A stretch of 64,000 bases of DNA from Clostridia bacterium (GTDB lineage: Bacteria; Bacillota; Clostridia; Lutisporales; Lutisporaceae): NCBI GenBank assembly GCA_035628995.1, contig DASPIR010000028.1:1-64000 (forward strand), written 5' to 3'. A program made the position numbers and the translations under genes. Below, one piece after another: positions 17,402 to 26,168 of the stretch (positions within the stretch are counted from its first letter, which is position 1; each line of letters begins with the position of its first letter). Under the pieces are notes generated by a model. The model was given only the letters and a program-made list of their open reading frames with translations. It searched no databases and was not told the DNA's origin.

Positions 17402-19276
17402 TTATACAGCCTCATTACCCAAGTCTGCTTCTGTAAACTGACTGTTGTAAAGGTCAGCGTAGAAGCCGCCCTTGACCAAAAGCTCTGTATGGCTGCCTTG
17501 TTCTATTATTGTTCCATGATTCATAACCAGAATAAGATCAGAATCACGAATGGTAGACAATCTGTGGGCAATTACAAAGCTGGTTCTGCCCTGCATCAGA
17601 TTTGTCATTGCTTTTTGTATAAGCAGCTCTGTTCTAGTATCAACATTGCTTGTAGCTTCATCAAGAATCAGCATCGAAGGGTCTGCAAGAATCGCACGAG
17701 CGATTGTCAGAAGCTGTTTCTGTCCCTGCGAAATATTAGAAGCCTCTTCATTCAATACTGTTGCATATCCTTCCGGAAGTGTCTTGATAAAGTGATGCGC
17801 GTGCGCTGCCTTTGCAGCATCTATAATATCTTCCTCTGTTGCTCCTTCACGTCCGTACGCAATATTATCCCTTATGCTTCCATTGAAAAGCCAGGTGTCC
17901 TGAAGAACCATTCCGAACATGGTACGCAGATCTCCACGCTTGATATCCTTTATGTCAACTCCATCAACAGTAATTTTCCCTCCCTGGATTTCATAGAAAC
18001 GCATCAAGAGATTTACCAGTGTGGTTTTACCTGCACCTGTCGGACCTACGATAGCGATTGTCTGGCCCTCTTTGACATCGATGCTCAGATCCTCCATAAG
18101 TATAGCATCTTCCTTGTAGCCGAACCTTACATGCTCAAATTTGACTTCACCCCTAGGGGCCTTTATTACTGAAGAATCCTCTCTATCCGCCGTCTCTTCA
18201 GTTTCATCCAGCACTTCAAAAACTCGTTCAGCAGATGCTATTGTGGATTGTATCACATTGGCTATATTTGCCAACTGTGTAATAGGATGTGTAAAATTCC
18301 TTATATATTGTATGAATGCCTGTATATCTCCGATTTCAATTTTCCTTTTTGCCACCATAAGGCCACCTATAACGCATACAATTACATATCCTATGTTGTT
18401 TACAAAATTAAGTGCGGGGAATATCACTCCTGACATAAACTGTGCCTTCCAGCCTACGTTATAAAGCCTCTCATTTATTTTCTCAAACTCAGCTATTGAA
18501 TCCTCTTCATGACCGAAAGCCTTTACTATCTTGTGTCCTGTGTACATTTCCTCCACATGACCGTTCAATGCCCCAATACTTTTTTGCTGGTCTGCAAAGT
18601 ATTTTTGCGACTTCTTTGCTATGAATGCAGTTATCAGTAAACTCACAGGCAATGTTACTATAGCAATAAGTGTCATTACCGGACTGATTGTCAGCATCAT
18701 AATGAGTATCCCTGCTACCGTTACAAATGATGTAATAAGCTGGGTAAGACTCTGCTGCAGTGTTGCTGCAATATTGTCCATATCGTTTGTGACACGACTC
18801 AAAATCTCTCCGTGGGTATGTGCATCAAAATACTTGAGAGGAAGCCTGTCAAGCTTTGACTTTACATCGTTTCGCATAGTATAAACCGTTTTCTGGGATA
18901 CACTTGCCATTATATAAGACATCATGTAGCTGAAAAGTGCACTTATAATATATAGTGCGACCATCATGAGCAATATCTGCCCGATATAAGTGAAATCAAT
19001 ACTTGGCGCAGACGGATTCTTGAGAATCCCCTCTCCAAGCTTGGTAGTGGCTTTCCCCATTACTTTTGGTCCTAGTATATTGAAGACAGTACTCGCAACA
19101 GCAAATATCAGCACTGCTAAAAAATTATATTTCTGTGGCGACAAGTATTCTACAAGTCTTTTAGTTGTTACTTTAAAGTTCTTCGCTTTTTCCACTGGCC
19201 GACCCATACCGCCCATAGGACCTCCATGTCCGCCGACCGGTCCTCCGCCAGGTCTTTGCGTTCTTTGCTGCGTCAT
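17402..19276 (-). CDS. heterodimeric ABC exporter subunit with canonical ATPase site
   Basis: 624 residues: a Gly/Pro/Arg-rich N-terminus of about 30 residues, six membrane segments (about 50-340) and an ATPase domain. Walker A is GPTGAGKTT; Walker B LILDEATSNVD keeps the catalytic glutamate. The signature is SQGQKQ instead of LSGGQ, as in TM288-type subunits. It overlaps its partner by 4 bases (ATGA). The pair resembles LmrCD, BmrCD and TM287/288 multidrug exporters. The upstream MarR gene probably controls it. Confidence 0.9.
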   Translation of the reverse strand: MTQQRTQRPGGGPVGGHGGPMGGMGRPVEKAKNFKVTTKRLVEYLSPQKYNFLAVLIFAVASTVFNILGPKVMGKATTKLGEGILKNPSAPSIDFTYIGQILLMMVALYIISALFSYMMSYIMASVSQKTVYTMRNDVKSKLDRLPLKYFDAHTHGEILSRVTNDMDNIAATLQQSLTQLITSFVTVAGILIMMLTISPVMTLIAIVTLPVSLLITAFIAKKSQKYFADQQKSIGALNGHVEEMYTGHKIVKAFGHEEDSIAEFEKINERLYNVGWKAQFMSGVIFPALNFVNNIGYVIVCVIGGLMVAKRKIEIGDIQAFIQYIRNFTHPITQLANIANVIQSTIASAERVFEVLDETEETADREDSSVIKAPRGEVKFEHVRFGYKEDAILMEDLSIDVKEGQTIAIVGPTGAGKTTLVNLLMRFYEIQGGKITVDGVDIKDIKRGDLRTMFGMVLQDTWLFNGSIRDNIAYGREGATEEDIIDAAKAAHAHHFIKTLPEGYATVLNEEASNISQGQKQLLTIARAILADPSMLILDEATSNVDTRTELLIQKAMTNLMQGRTSFVIAHRLSTIRDSDLILVMNHGTIIEQGSHTELLVKGGFYADLYNSQFTEADLGNEAV

Positions 19277-21000
19277 GCTATCTCCTCCTCTGACAACTGG
19301 GAGGATACGATTTCACGATATACCTCGCAGGTATTCATTAACTCCTTGTGCCTGCCCATTCCTACTATTGAACCGTTATCCAGTACGATTATCCTGTCGG
19401 CATCCATAACTGTGCTCACTCTCTGAGCAACAATAATTACTGTCGATTCCACCGTTTCTTTCCTTAGGGCTGCACGCAGTCGGGAATCAGTCTTAAAATC
19501 CAAGGCTGAAAAGCTGTCATCAAAAATATATATCTCAGGCTTTCGAACTAATGCACGGGCTATTGAAAGTCTCTGCTTCTGACCACCCGAAATATTAGTG
19601 CCGCCCTGAGCAATTTCAGAGTTGAATCCATCCTTCCTCTCTGCAATGAATCCTTTTGCCTGCGCAGTTTCGGCAGCATGTCTTATTTCCTCATCGGTCG
19701 CATCATCCTTGCCATATCTGATGTTATCGGCTATAGTACCTGAAAACAGCACCGCAGTTTGTGGAACAAAACCGATTTTTGCTCTCAAATCCTTCTGTGT
19801 CATATCCCTGACATCTATGCCATCCACCAGTATACTTCCGCTTTCAATATCATAAAAGCGCGGTATAAGATTGATAAGCGTTGATTTTCCTGAACCGGTG
19901 CCTCCTATAATTGATGTTATCTCCCCTGGTTTAGCCACAAAGGAAATGTTGCTTATCGCTGGTTCTTCTGCGCCAGGATAGCTGAAGACAACATCCTTGA
20001 ATTCCACATAACCTCTCTGCTGATCGGCTTTATTGGGTTGATGAGGGTTAACAATCTCCGGATTCATATCAAGAACTTCATTGATTCTTGCTGCAGACGC
20101 CTGTGCACGGGGAACCATTACATACATTATGGATACCATTATGAGAGAAAACATTATCTGCATAGCATACTGAAGAAATGCCATCATATCTCCCAGCTGC
20201 ATCTTGCCGCTGTTTATCCTTAGTCCGGCAAACCAAATAATAGCCATAGAGGTAACATTCATGAAAAGCATCATTATTGGCTGCATTGCTGCCATAATCT
20301 TATTAACCCTTATAGATGTATCTGTAAGATCTCCATTAACTTCCGCAAACCTGTGCCGTTCTATATCCAGTCTGTTAAATGCACGTATTACTCTTATACC
20401 TGTAAGGTTTTCACGTAATACAAGATTGACCTTATCAAGCTTTTTTTGCAGTGACTTGAATATTGGTACTACCGTAGCCGCAAGAATACCAATCAGTATC
20501 ATAAGCACAGGTAAAACGATAGCAAGAATCATGGTCAGTGGCTTATCCTTGGATAATGCCATAATAATACCTCCGATGCACATGATAGGGGCATATATCA
20601 TAAAACGCATACCCATGACAATAAGCGTCTGCACCTGATTGATGTCATTGGTAGTCCTCGTAATCAACGAAGCAGTACCAACCTTATCAAATTCATGCAG
20701 TGAATAGCTTTCTACCCTTTCAAAAACCTTGCTTCTTATAATTCTGCCATAACCCAATGCAACTCTTGCAGATAAATAACTGCCAACAATCGCACAAATG
20801 CTGCTTCCCAATGCTACAACAAGCATGTAGCCGCCGTATCTCCATATATAGCCTGTATCGCCCTTCATCATTCCATTATTTACGACATCTGACATAAGCG
20901 TCGGTAAATATAGCTCCGCCATAGCCTGAAGAAATAAAAACAATACAACGAAAAATACAGACCATATGAATGGTTTTAAAAACCTAAATAATCTAAACAT
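19273..21000 (-). CDS. heterodimeric ABC exporter subunit with degenerate ATPase site
   Basis: 575 residues: six membrane segments then an ATPase domain with Walker A GGTGSGKST and signature ISGGQKQRLS. Walker B reads IFDDSFSALD, with Asp in place of the catalytic Glu, the usual mark of the non-hydrolysing site in asymmetric exporters. The partner subunit supplies the complementary canonical site. A GGAAAGGG ribosome-binding site precedes the ATG. It lies 47 bases after the MarR gene, in one operon. Confidence 0.9.
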   Translation of the reverse strand: MFRLFRFLKPFIWSVFFVVLFLFLQAMAELYLPTLMSDVVNNGMMKGDTGYIWRYGGYMLVVALGSSICAIVGSYLSARVALGYGRIIRSKVFERVESYSLHEFDKVGTASLITRTTNDINQVQTLIVMGMRFMIYAPIMCIGGIIMALSKDKPLTMILAIVLPVLMILIGILAATVVPIFKSLQKKLDKVNLVLRENLTGIRVIRAFNRLDIERHRFAEVNGDLTDTSIRVNKIMAAMQPIMMLFMNVTSMAIIWFAGLRINSGKMQLGDMMAFLQYAMQIMFSLIMVSIMYVMVPRAQASAARINEVLDMNPEIVNPHQPNKADQQRGYVEFKDVVFSYPGAEEPAISNISFVAKPGEITSIIGGTGSGKSTLINLIPRFYDIESGSILVDGIDVRDMTQKDLRAKIGFVPQTAVLFSGTIADNIRYGKDDATDEEIRHAAETAQAKGFIAERKDGFNSEIAQGGTNISGGQKQRLSIARALVRKPEIYIFDDSFSALDFKTDSRLRAALRKETVESTVIIVAQRVSTVMDADRIIVLDNGSIVGMGRHKELMNTCEVYREIVSSQLSEEEIA

Positions 21001-21047
21001 AAATAACCCTTTCCATCAGCTAAAGCTGCATAACCCGCTAGTATAAT

Positions 21048-21473
21048 TTAATCTAATCTATCAAATATTTCCTTCATTTCCAGTATAAGCTCATTTAACC
21101 TTTCAATGTCTTTGTCATTAAACGAATCCAGTCTCTCCATCATCTCTCCCTTGATTCTTTTAATATTTTCATTAATATATTCTTCGCCTTTTTTTGTCAA
21201 AGCTAAAATAATTACTCTTCTGTCATTGGAATCAAATGCTCTCTCCACAAAACCGTCATTTATCAGCTTATCTGCTATAACAGTGAGATTAGGTTTTGGA
21301 ACCATCATTTTTTCACTGTAATAGCTCATTGGCTTTCTATTTTCCTTGCTGATATGGAATAAAAGCCCCATCTGCTGCTTTGGCATTTCAAAAGTAGGAT
21401 GAACCCTCATAAGTTTTTTGAACATTGCAGGTAAAAAATTCAACAAGTTTTCAGCTAGTTTCTCCCTATCCAA
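21048..21473 (-). CDS. MarR-family transcriptional regulator
   Basis: 141 residues with the winged helix-turn-helix pattern (the YYSEKMMVPKPNLTVIADKL stretch then DSNDRRVIILALTKKG). The DxRxxxxLT-type wing is clear. The start is a TTG at 21473 preceded by GGAGGTG; no closer ATG is in frame. It heads the exporter operon, and an inverted repeat upstream is a likely operator. MarR proteins of this kind usually repress a drug exporter until a ligand binds. Confidence 0.88.
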   Translation of the reverse strand: MDREKLAENLLNFLPAMFKKLMRVHPTFEMPKQQMGLLFHISKENRKPMSYYSEKMMVPKPNLTVIADKLINDGFVERAFDSNDRRVIILALTKKGEEYINENIKRIKGEMMERLDSFNDKDIERLNELILEMKEIFDRLD

Positions 21474-21536
21474 GAATGATGCACCTCCATTTATTACTCT
21501 TCTTACGTAATTTACTATCTATAATTATAACTACTT

Positions 21537-21563
21537 ATAATAGTTACGTTTTATAACTATTAT
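21537..21563. promoter_or_regulatory. operator candidate for the MarR regulator
   Basis: Perfect inverted repeat ATAATAGTTA (21537-21546) and TAACTATTAT (21554-21563), spacer 7, about 65 bases upstream of the MarR start. A partial third half-site (ATAACTA) lies next to it. Confidence 0.6.
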
Positions 21564-21606
21564 ATAATATCACTATTATTATTATATGGCAAATACTTTT
21601 TCATAC

Positions 21607-21658
21607 AAAAAATAATAGTGCTGTACTCATTTTGCTGAGTACAGCACTATTATTTTTT
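21607..21658. terminator. perfect 23-bp hairpin, bidirectional terminator form, between divergent genes
   Basis: The left arm ends GTGCTGTACTCA and the right arm is its exact complement; six A flank it on one side and six T on the other, with a 6-base loop. It is an ideal terminator in both directions, yet no gene ends here: the neighbours diverge. The rest of 21474-21838 has the MarR operator and a 7-bp inverted repeat (GTACGCA 21782, TGCGTAC 21804) and no ORF I trust. Confidence 0.7.
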
Positions 21659-21838
21659 GCATATGTTAATCAAATCTATTTTGTGGGCAATTATTGAGTT
21701 AATTCCATAAATTAGCTTATTTTCTATAAGAAATTTTCAAATTTTGCGTCAAGACATGTATATAGCACATATCATGGAAGTGTACGCACTAAAGACTCCC
21801 TTATGCGTACTAATTTAGCAGTATACCTGGAGGGTCTT

Positions 21839-22429
21839 ATGGATAAGAAATTATATAAGCGATATATTGAGAACTTCGATATCAATCTGTTGGATTGCAG
21901 ACCCCTTGGTGGAGGCCACAACGGAATTGTATATCTACTGCCCGAAGGGAAGGTTATCAAGATATGCTATGAAGCCAATAGCTGCAAAAAGGAATACGAT
22001 ATTCTAAAAAGAATAAAGAGAAATAATTATTTCCCTCGAGTATACGGCATGATGGGAAATTACATGATAAGGGACTATGTGGATGGAATCACTCTCAGTA
22101 AACATATCAAGCACTATGGCTTTGACAAGAAGCTGGCGGTGAACCTGATGGAGCTTTTAGAAGAATTCAAAAGATTGAATTTTAAGAAGCAGGATATACG
22201 CTGCAAGGATATAATGATTCAGCCTGATGGTCGACTGATGGTCATTGATCCTAAAAAGTTCTATTCAAAACAACGTGATTTTCCCAAACACCTGTCCAAA
22301 GGTTTGTATAAACTGGGGGTGCTTGACAGCTTCATGAATATTGTCAGGGAAGAGAAGCCGCAGCTATACAAGCAGTGGCACAGCAAGGTTAATGACTATA
22401 TCTATCAAAAACAAAATGAGTATAAATAG
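21839..22429 (+). CDS. small protein-kinase-like protein
   Basis: 196 residues, start at the ATG after CTGGAGGGTCTT. The kinase N-lobe pattern is visible: GGGHNGIVYLL as the glycine-rich loop near residue 25, then VIKICYE with the ATP-binding lysine. MIRDYVDGITL resembles the hinge. The catalytic loop is degenerate (DIRCKDIMIQPDG, no HRD...N), followed by VIDPKK with a metal-binding-type Asp. About 200 residues is short for a full kinase, so it resembles small RIO/Bud32-like or sugar-kinase-like folds. Role unknown. It is one of the few plus-strand genes and stands alone. Confidence 0.6.
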   Translation: MDKKLYKRYIENFDINLLDCRPLGGGHNGIVYLLPEGKVIKICYEANSCKKEYDILKRIKRNNYFPRVYGMMGNYMIRDYVDGITLSKHIKHYGFDKKLAVNLMELLEEFKRLNFKKQDIRCKDIMIQPDGRLMVIDPKKFYSKQRDFPKHLSKGLYKLGVLDSFMNIVREEKPQLYKQWHSKVNDYIYQKQNEYK

Positions 22430-22430
22430 C

Positions 22431-22473
22431 AAAAAAGACTGTATCAGGTGAAATTGCACCTGATATAGTCTTT
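22431..22473. terminator. bidirectional intrinsic terminator
   Basis: AAAAAAGACTGTATCAGGTG, loop AAATTG, CACCTGATATAGTCTTTCTT. It serves the plus-strand kinase-like gene and the converging minus-strand acetyltransferase gene. Confidence 0.85.
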
Positions 22474-22474
22474 C

Positions 22475-23221
22475 TTAATATGCTAAAGCATCTTCAAAAC
22501 GTACATAGTTCAGTAATTTGCTCTCCTTAAACAGCCACAAACCAACAAAACCTTCATTTATCAATTTTCCCTGCTGCTCAAGATCACCAAGGGGTATGCT
22601 TAAAAGCTTGCTTGTTTTCTTTTCTGCCATTGGCTCCAGATCCATGTGAAGGATGAACCTCCACATCCCATCTTTTCCATCTTTATCAGTTCCATATTTT
22701 TTCTTGAGTGCTTTTATTCTTAAACCGCTTTTAATTATATTAAATAAGCTGAAAACATTCTGAGGAGATACAGTACAAAGCAAATGACTGTAGCCAAATT
22801 CCTTCACCATTGGTATGGCTTGCTGCAGTGTCAAGCTCTGCAGCGAATTTCCCCTGTAATCAGGATGTACAACTGTCGTTTCAAGATGAGCCACCTTTGC
22901 CAGCTCTTTCTGCGGCATATTTATGTCATTTCCCAGATTTTTCTCAGACCAGCCCGGAAAACCTATATAACGATAAGCAATCAGCTCTCCTGCTTTATTG
23001 TATACACCAATTATTTTTGCTCCGTTTTTCATATCCTCAAGCATATCTTCGTAAGAATCCATGTATAGTACCTGCTTGTTGGGAAGCTGGTTATAGACAT
23101 ATTTCTGGAGTTCAACTGCAGCTTTAAGCTCTCCTGTTGTTATAAGTCGCATAGCATACTCATCCTGTTCTATTCTATCATCCTTGTGTTTAATTAGTTG
23201 TCCTGTCTTTAATACCATCAT
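22475..23221 (-). CDS. GNAT-family N-acetyltransferase
   Basis: 248 residues, start at the first of two ATGs after AAAGGAGG. The acetyl-CoA motif A region is LETTVVHPDYRGNSLQ (usual form V-x-P-x-x-R-G-x-G), followed by a helix and HLLCTVSPQN. A 60-residue C-terminal extension follows. The product and substrate are unknown. Its promoter sits inside paired inverted repeats next to a BusR-like regulator, which suggests control by osmotic state, so making an acetylated compatible solute is possible. This is inference; no aminomutase partner is nearby. Confidence 0.75.
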   Translation of the reverse strand: MMVLKTGQLIKHKDDRIEQDEYAMRLITTGELKAAVELQKYVYNQLPNKQVLYMDSYEDMLEDMKNGAKIIGVYNKAGELIAYRYIGFPGWSEKNLGNDINMPQKELAKVAHLETTVVHPDYRGNSLQSLTLQQAIPMVKEFGYSHLLCTVSPQNVFSLFNIIKSGLRIKALKKKYGTDKDGKDGMWRFILHMDLEPMAEKKTSKLLSIPLGDLEQQGKLINEGFVGLWLFKESKLLNYVRFEDALAY

Positions 23222-23273
23222 ATGTCGGCCTCCTTTCAAAATCCCTTTGGTTTTAGCAGATTCTCCACAGTGT

Positions 23274-23352
23274 GACAACTTTTGTCATATTATCAAGTTG
23301 TCTCTTTAATTAATAATATCACAGACAACTCATTATTGTCAATCAAGTTGTC
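23274..23352 (-). promoter_or_regulatory. promoter inside a bipartite operator, upstream of the GNAT gene
   Basis: Two copies of GACAACT-N15-AGTTGTC lie at 23274-23302 and 23324-23352, centres 50 bases apart; the second has perfect 10-base arms (ACAGACAACT). On the minus strand TTGACA (23337-23342) and TATTAT (23313-23318) with an 18-base spacer form a promoter lying in the second copy; the first copy falls just downstream of the expected start. A repressor bound to both would block transcription. The adjacent BusR-like protein is the likely binder. Confidence 0.75.
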
Positions 23353-23365
23353 TGTTAGATAAAAA

Positions 23366-23399
23366 ATTAACTGCTATCTTCTCAGATAACAGTTTTTTA
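23366..23399 (-). terminator. intrinsic terminator after the BusR-like gene
   Basis: Minus-strand AACTGTTATCT-GAGA-AGATAGCAGTT followed by AATTTTTTA, directly after the stop codon. Confidence 0.8.
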
Positions 23400-23401
23400 A
23401 A

Positions 23402-24049
23402 TTAAACTTTATTTACGTATTTATCTACCTTGTCAGAAATATTAGCATCATTCCCTACATAAAGAATAATATCATTTGAGTAAAACACCAGTTTCGGTCC
23501 CGGTGACAGATACAGGTGTCCGGAGCGGTTTATTCCTATTATCGTCGCACCTGTATGATCCCAGAAACGCACCTCCCCGATTGATTTTCCTATGAGATGG
23601 CTTTTTTCAGATATTTTCAGCTCCAAGGGATATATAATTCCAATATTTCTAAGAAGCATAGCCTGCTCAATAACCGAGTCCACCCGTTCAATAACAGATT
23701 TTTCAATGGACCTTTTTTCATCCATTAGTTTGTAAATATCCTCTCTAAGGGACAAAATTCTATCTTTTGACTGGTACTCCTTTATGAAAGTATTAGCTGC
23801 TTCTTTGGATTTTATTAAAATACCTTTTTTTTCGATAACATTCACAACCCGCAGCTCTTCCAGCAGCTTCAATGCTCTTCTGATTGTTTCCGGAGAAACG
23901 CTGTACTTGCCCGAAAGTGTAGATCGTCCTTTGACCATTTCGCCAACTTTCCATTCGTCGTTAAGAATACTATAAGCTATATCCAGTGCTATCTTCTCAT
24001 ATTTTGCAACAGATTCACCTTTATCTTCCAAATGGTTTTTCAAATTCAT
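23402..24049 (-). CDS. busR: BusR-like GntR/RCK_C transcriptional regulator
   Basis: 215 residues in three parts: a GntR-type winged helix (about 12-80, with LSGKYSVSPETIRRALKLL), a coiled coil (about 85-130) and a TrkA-C/RCK_C domain (about 138-210, with WDHTGATIIGI and LSPGP). This order and these segments match BusR, the c-di-AMP-binding repressor of osmolyte uptake in lactic acid bacteria and streptococci. BusR binds bipartite sites, and two paired inverted repeats lie just downstream, before the GNAT gene. No busAB-type transporter is adjacent, but a BCCT transporter lies 14 kb away. Family call is firm; regulon is inference. Confidence 0.85.
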   Translation of the reverse strand: MNLKNHLEDKGESVAKYEKIALDIAYSILNDEWKVGEMVKGRSTLSGKYSVSPETIRRALKLLEELRVVNVIEKKGILIKSKEAANTFIKEYQSKDRILSLREDIYKLMDEKRSIEKSVIERVDSVIEQAMLLRNIGIIYPLELKISEKSHLIGKSIGEVRFWDHTGATIIGINRSGHLYLSPGPKLVFYSNDIILYVGNDANISDKVDKYVNKV

Positions 24050-24155
24050 TTCAACACCCTCTGCAATTCTTAATTCAAATTATTAAATATTACATACTCT
24101 AATTCTTCTATTCTTGTAAGCAGTTGTCAAGCAAATTATACTTTACACCAAGGAA

Positions 24156-25520
24156 CTATTCCTGTTCTTGGCTTTCTAAATGTCTTGCATCCAGATGCCT
24201 CATTTCCATTATAAGAAAAATTCCTGTTATTATTGACGAAGTTAAATCTGCTACAGGTCCAGCCATCAGCACCCCATCCAAACCATAGAACCTTGGCAGG
24301 ATAAGCAATGCAGGTATAAGTATTAAAACCTGCCTTGATAATCCTAAAAAGGATGCATGCTTTGGCTTTCCAACCGCCTGGAAATAGTTTGAAGATACTA
24401 TCTGGAATCCAATAATCGGAAGGAAGATTAGAAATATCTTTATTGCTCTAGCTCCAAATTTTATCAGTTCTGCATCTTCCCTATTAAACATAGCAACTAG
24501 CTGGTAAGGAAATATCCTTGTAGCTATAAATCCGATAAATGCAATGGATGTAGCAGCAAAAATCGCCAGCTTCAAAGCTTTTTTCACCCTGTCAAACTTT
24601 AGCGCACCATAGTTATATCCAATTATGGGCTGGGCTCCTTGATTTATACCAAATATCGGCATGAGTATCAGCATAGTGATGCTCATAACTACACCCATTC
24701 CTGAGACCGCAATATCTCCGCCATATACAGTCAGGCTCTTGTTCATGATAACATTTAACAGGCTTGCAGCCATCTGCATCAAGAATGGAGCCGCACCTAA
24801 GGTAATGATTTTAACAACCATCGGCAAATGCAGCTTCAAATTTTTCAGATGGACCTTAAGAATGCTTTTGCCTCCCAGAAAATGATAAAGTACCCATACC
24901 GCTGATACCGTCTGTGATAAGACAGTTGCTATAGCAGCACCCTTGATGCCCCAGCCAAATACAAAGATAAAAATGGGGGCTAATATTGTATTCAAAATGG
25001 CACCTATCAGCATTGTGAACATAGCGATTTTGGGATTCCCCTCAGCCCTGATGAAGTTGTTCATTCCAAAGCCTATTGTCTGGGCTACAGTCCCCCAGAG
25101 TATGATTCCTAAATAGTCCTTTGCATACGGGAGCACCGCCTCACTGGCTCCAAAAGACCTTAAGAGCGGCTCTAAAAAAATCAGGCCTATAGCCGATATT
25201 ATCACTGCTGCGACAATTAACAGCACCATTGCATTTCCTAAAATGAGCTCAGCTTCTTCCTTTTTTCCTTCTCCCAGTCTAATAGAAATCAATGAGTTTG
25301 CCCCTATACCTATAAGCATGGCAAAGGCCATAATCGCCAACATAATCGGAAAGCCTATAGTTATTCCGGCAATTCCTAAAGAACCTACACTATTCCCGAT
25401 AAAAATACGGTCTACTACATTATATAAAGCATTTACCAGCATTCCTACAATTGCCGGTATTGAAAACTTCACTAGAAGTTTTGATACTTTCTCTTCTCCC
25501 AGCTGTCTCGATCGATCCAT
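24156..25520 (-). CDS. MATE-family multidrug exporter
   Basis: 454 residues with about twelve membrane segments in two similar halves. The N-terminal half has IPAIVGMLVNALYNVVDRIF and the IGIGANSLISIRLGE stretch; the second half has FGINQGAQPIIGYNYGA. This fits the MepA-like Clostridia branch of MATE exporters, driven by Na+ or H+. The ATG at 25520 follows AGAGGAG. It stands alone, with 107 bases to the BusR-like gene and 214 to the next; no adjacent regulator is evident. Confidence 0.9.
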   Translation of the reverse strand: MDRSRQLGEEKVSKLLVKFSIPAIVGMLVNALYNVVDRIFIGNSVGSLGIAGITIGFPIMLAIMAFAMLIGIGANSLISIRLGEGKKEEAELILGNAMVLLIVAAVIISAIGLIFLEPLLRSFGASEAVLPYAKDYLGIILWGTVAQTIGFGMNNFIRAEGNPKIAMFTMLIGAILNTILAPIFIFVFGWGIKGAAIATVLSQTVSAVWVLYHFLGGKSILKVHLKNLKLHLPMVVKIITLGAAPFLMQMAASLLNVIMNKSLTVYGGDIAVSGMGVVMSITMLILMPIFGINQGAQPIIGYNYGALKFDRVKKALKLAIFAATSIAFIGFIATRIFPYQLVAMFNREDAELIKFGARAIKIFLIFLPIIGFQIVSSNYFQAVGKPKHASFLGLSRQVLILIPALLILPRFYGLDGVLMAGPVADLTSSIITGIFLIMEMRHLDARHLESQEQE

Positions 25521-25734
25521 TCTGCTCTCCTCTACTTGAAACAAATATTATTTCAGTTTATAGCATTTCCATTTTTGCGCATATAATTACTGATTGATAT
25601 TGTAATAATACTAGCTATATCCAAGAAAATCAAGCATTGCTTGTGGGTTTGAGGATATTTCTTAAACTGCCTTGCAGCAGATAGTTGAATTCTGATATAA
25701 TGAATATATAGTTAATTATTTAACGAGGTGTGCA

Positions 25735-25986
25735 ATGGAAAGTGATAGCAGGATTGCCGTAATAGGCATAGTGGTACAGAACAGAGAAGAAACAAGCAGA
25801 AAGCTTAATGAAATATTGAGTACTTTCGGCAATATAATTGTAGGAAGGATGGGCATACCCTATAAAGAGAAGGATGTGTCTGTTATGTCCATAATAGTTG
25901 ATGGTACGAATGATGAAATCGGCGCATTGGCCGGGAAGCTTGGAAGTATAAATGGTGTTAAGGCAAAGGTTGCATTGACACATTAA
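25735..25986 (+). CDS. TM1266-family putative iron-only hydrogenase system regulator
   Basis: 83 residues, an ACT-like small domain: RIAVIGIVVQNREETSRKLNEIL followed by the IIVGRMGIPYKEKDVSVMSIIVDGTNDEI region. This matches the TM1266 family, often found with [FeFe]-hydrogenase maturation genes. GAGGTG precedes the ATG. No hydrogenase gene is in the window; the next gene is an ECF transporter S component. Function in the family is not firmly established. Confidence 0.85.
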   Translation: MESDSRIAVIGIVVQNREETSRKLNEILSTFGNIIVGRMGIPYKEKDVSVMSIIVDGTNDEIGALAGKLGSINGVKAKVALTH

Positions 25987-26009
25987 CAAATTGACCAATA
26001 CTCTAAGAT

Positions 26010-26134
26010 GGCGGAGTTTTCCAACATCAAGGAGAATATTTAATCCTGACGAGATGGAAGGCTCTTATCGAAGGGGGAATACGCATGTTGAATACTGCTG
26101 TAAACTCCTCCTGACAAATACAGGAGGTTTATTA
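26010..26134 (+). promoter_or_regulatory. candidate riboswitch or attenuator leader before the ECF S component
   Basis: A 5' strand GGCGGAGTTT (26010-26019) can pair with AAACTCCTCC (26102-26111, one mismatch). Inside it CAACAT (26022-26027) pairs with ATGTTG (26085-26090). Downstream CCTCCTG (26107-26113) and CAGGAGG (26121-26127) form a terminator stem followed by a T-rich run. The terminator stem and the closing helix share bases 26107-26111, so they exclude each other. The core (26071: AAGGGGGAA) fits no riboswitch class I could match from memory. Confidence 0.55.
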
Positions 26135-26168
26135 TTTATCATATTATTATTTTAATGGAGGTTTTATT

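Noticed and set aside
23222-23401. The GACAACT repeats as a CRISPR-like or IS end
   Set aside because: Only two inverted copies occur, centred on a promoter, which fits an operator.
26060-26090. Possible glycine riboswitch (CGAAGGGGGAA resembles the CCGAAGGGGCAA core)
   Set aside because: The other conserved glycine-aptamer blocks are absent and the downstream gene is an ECF S component.
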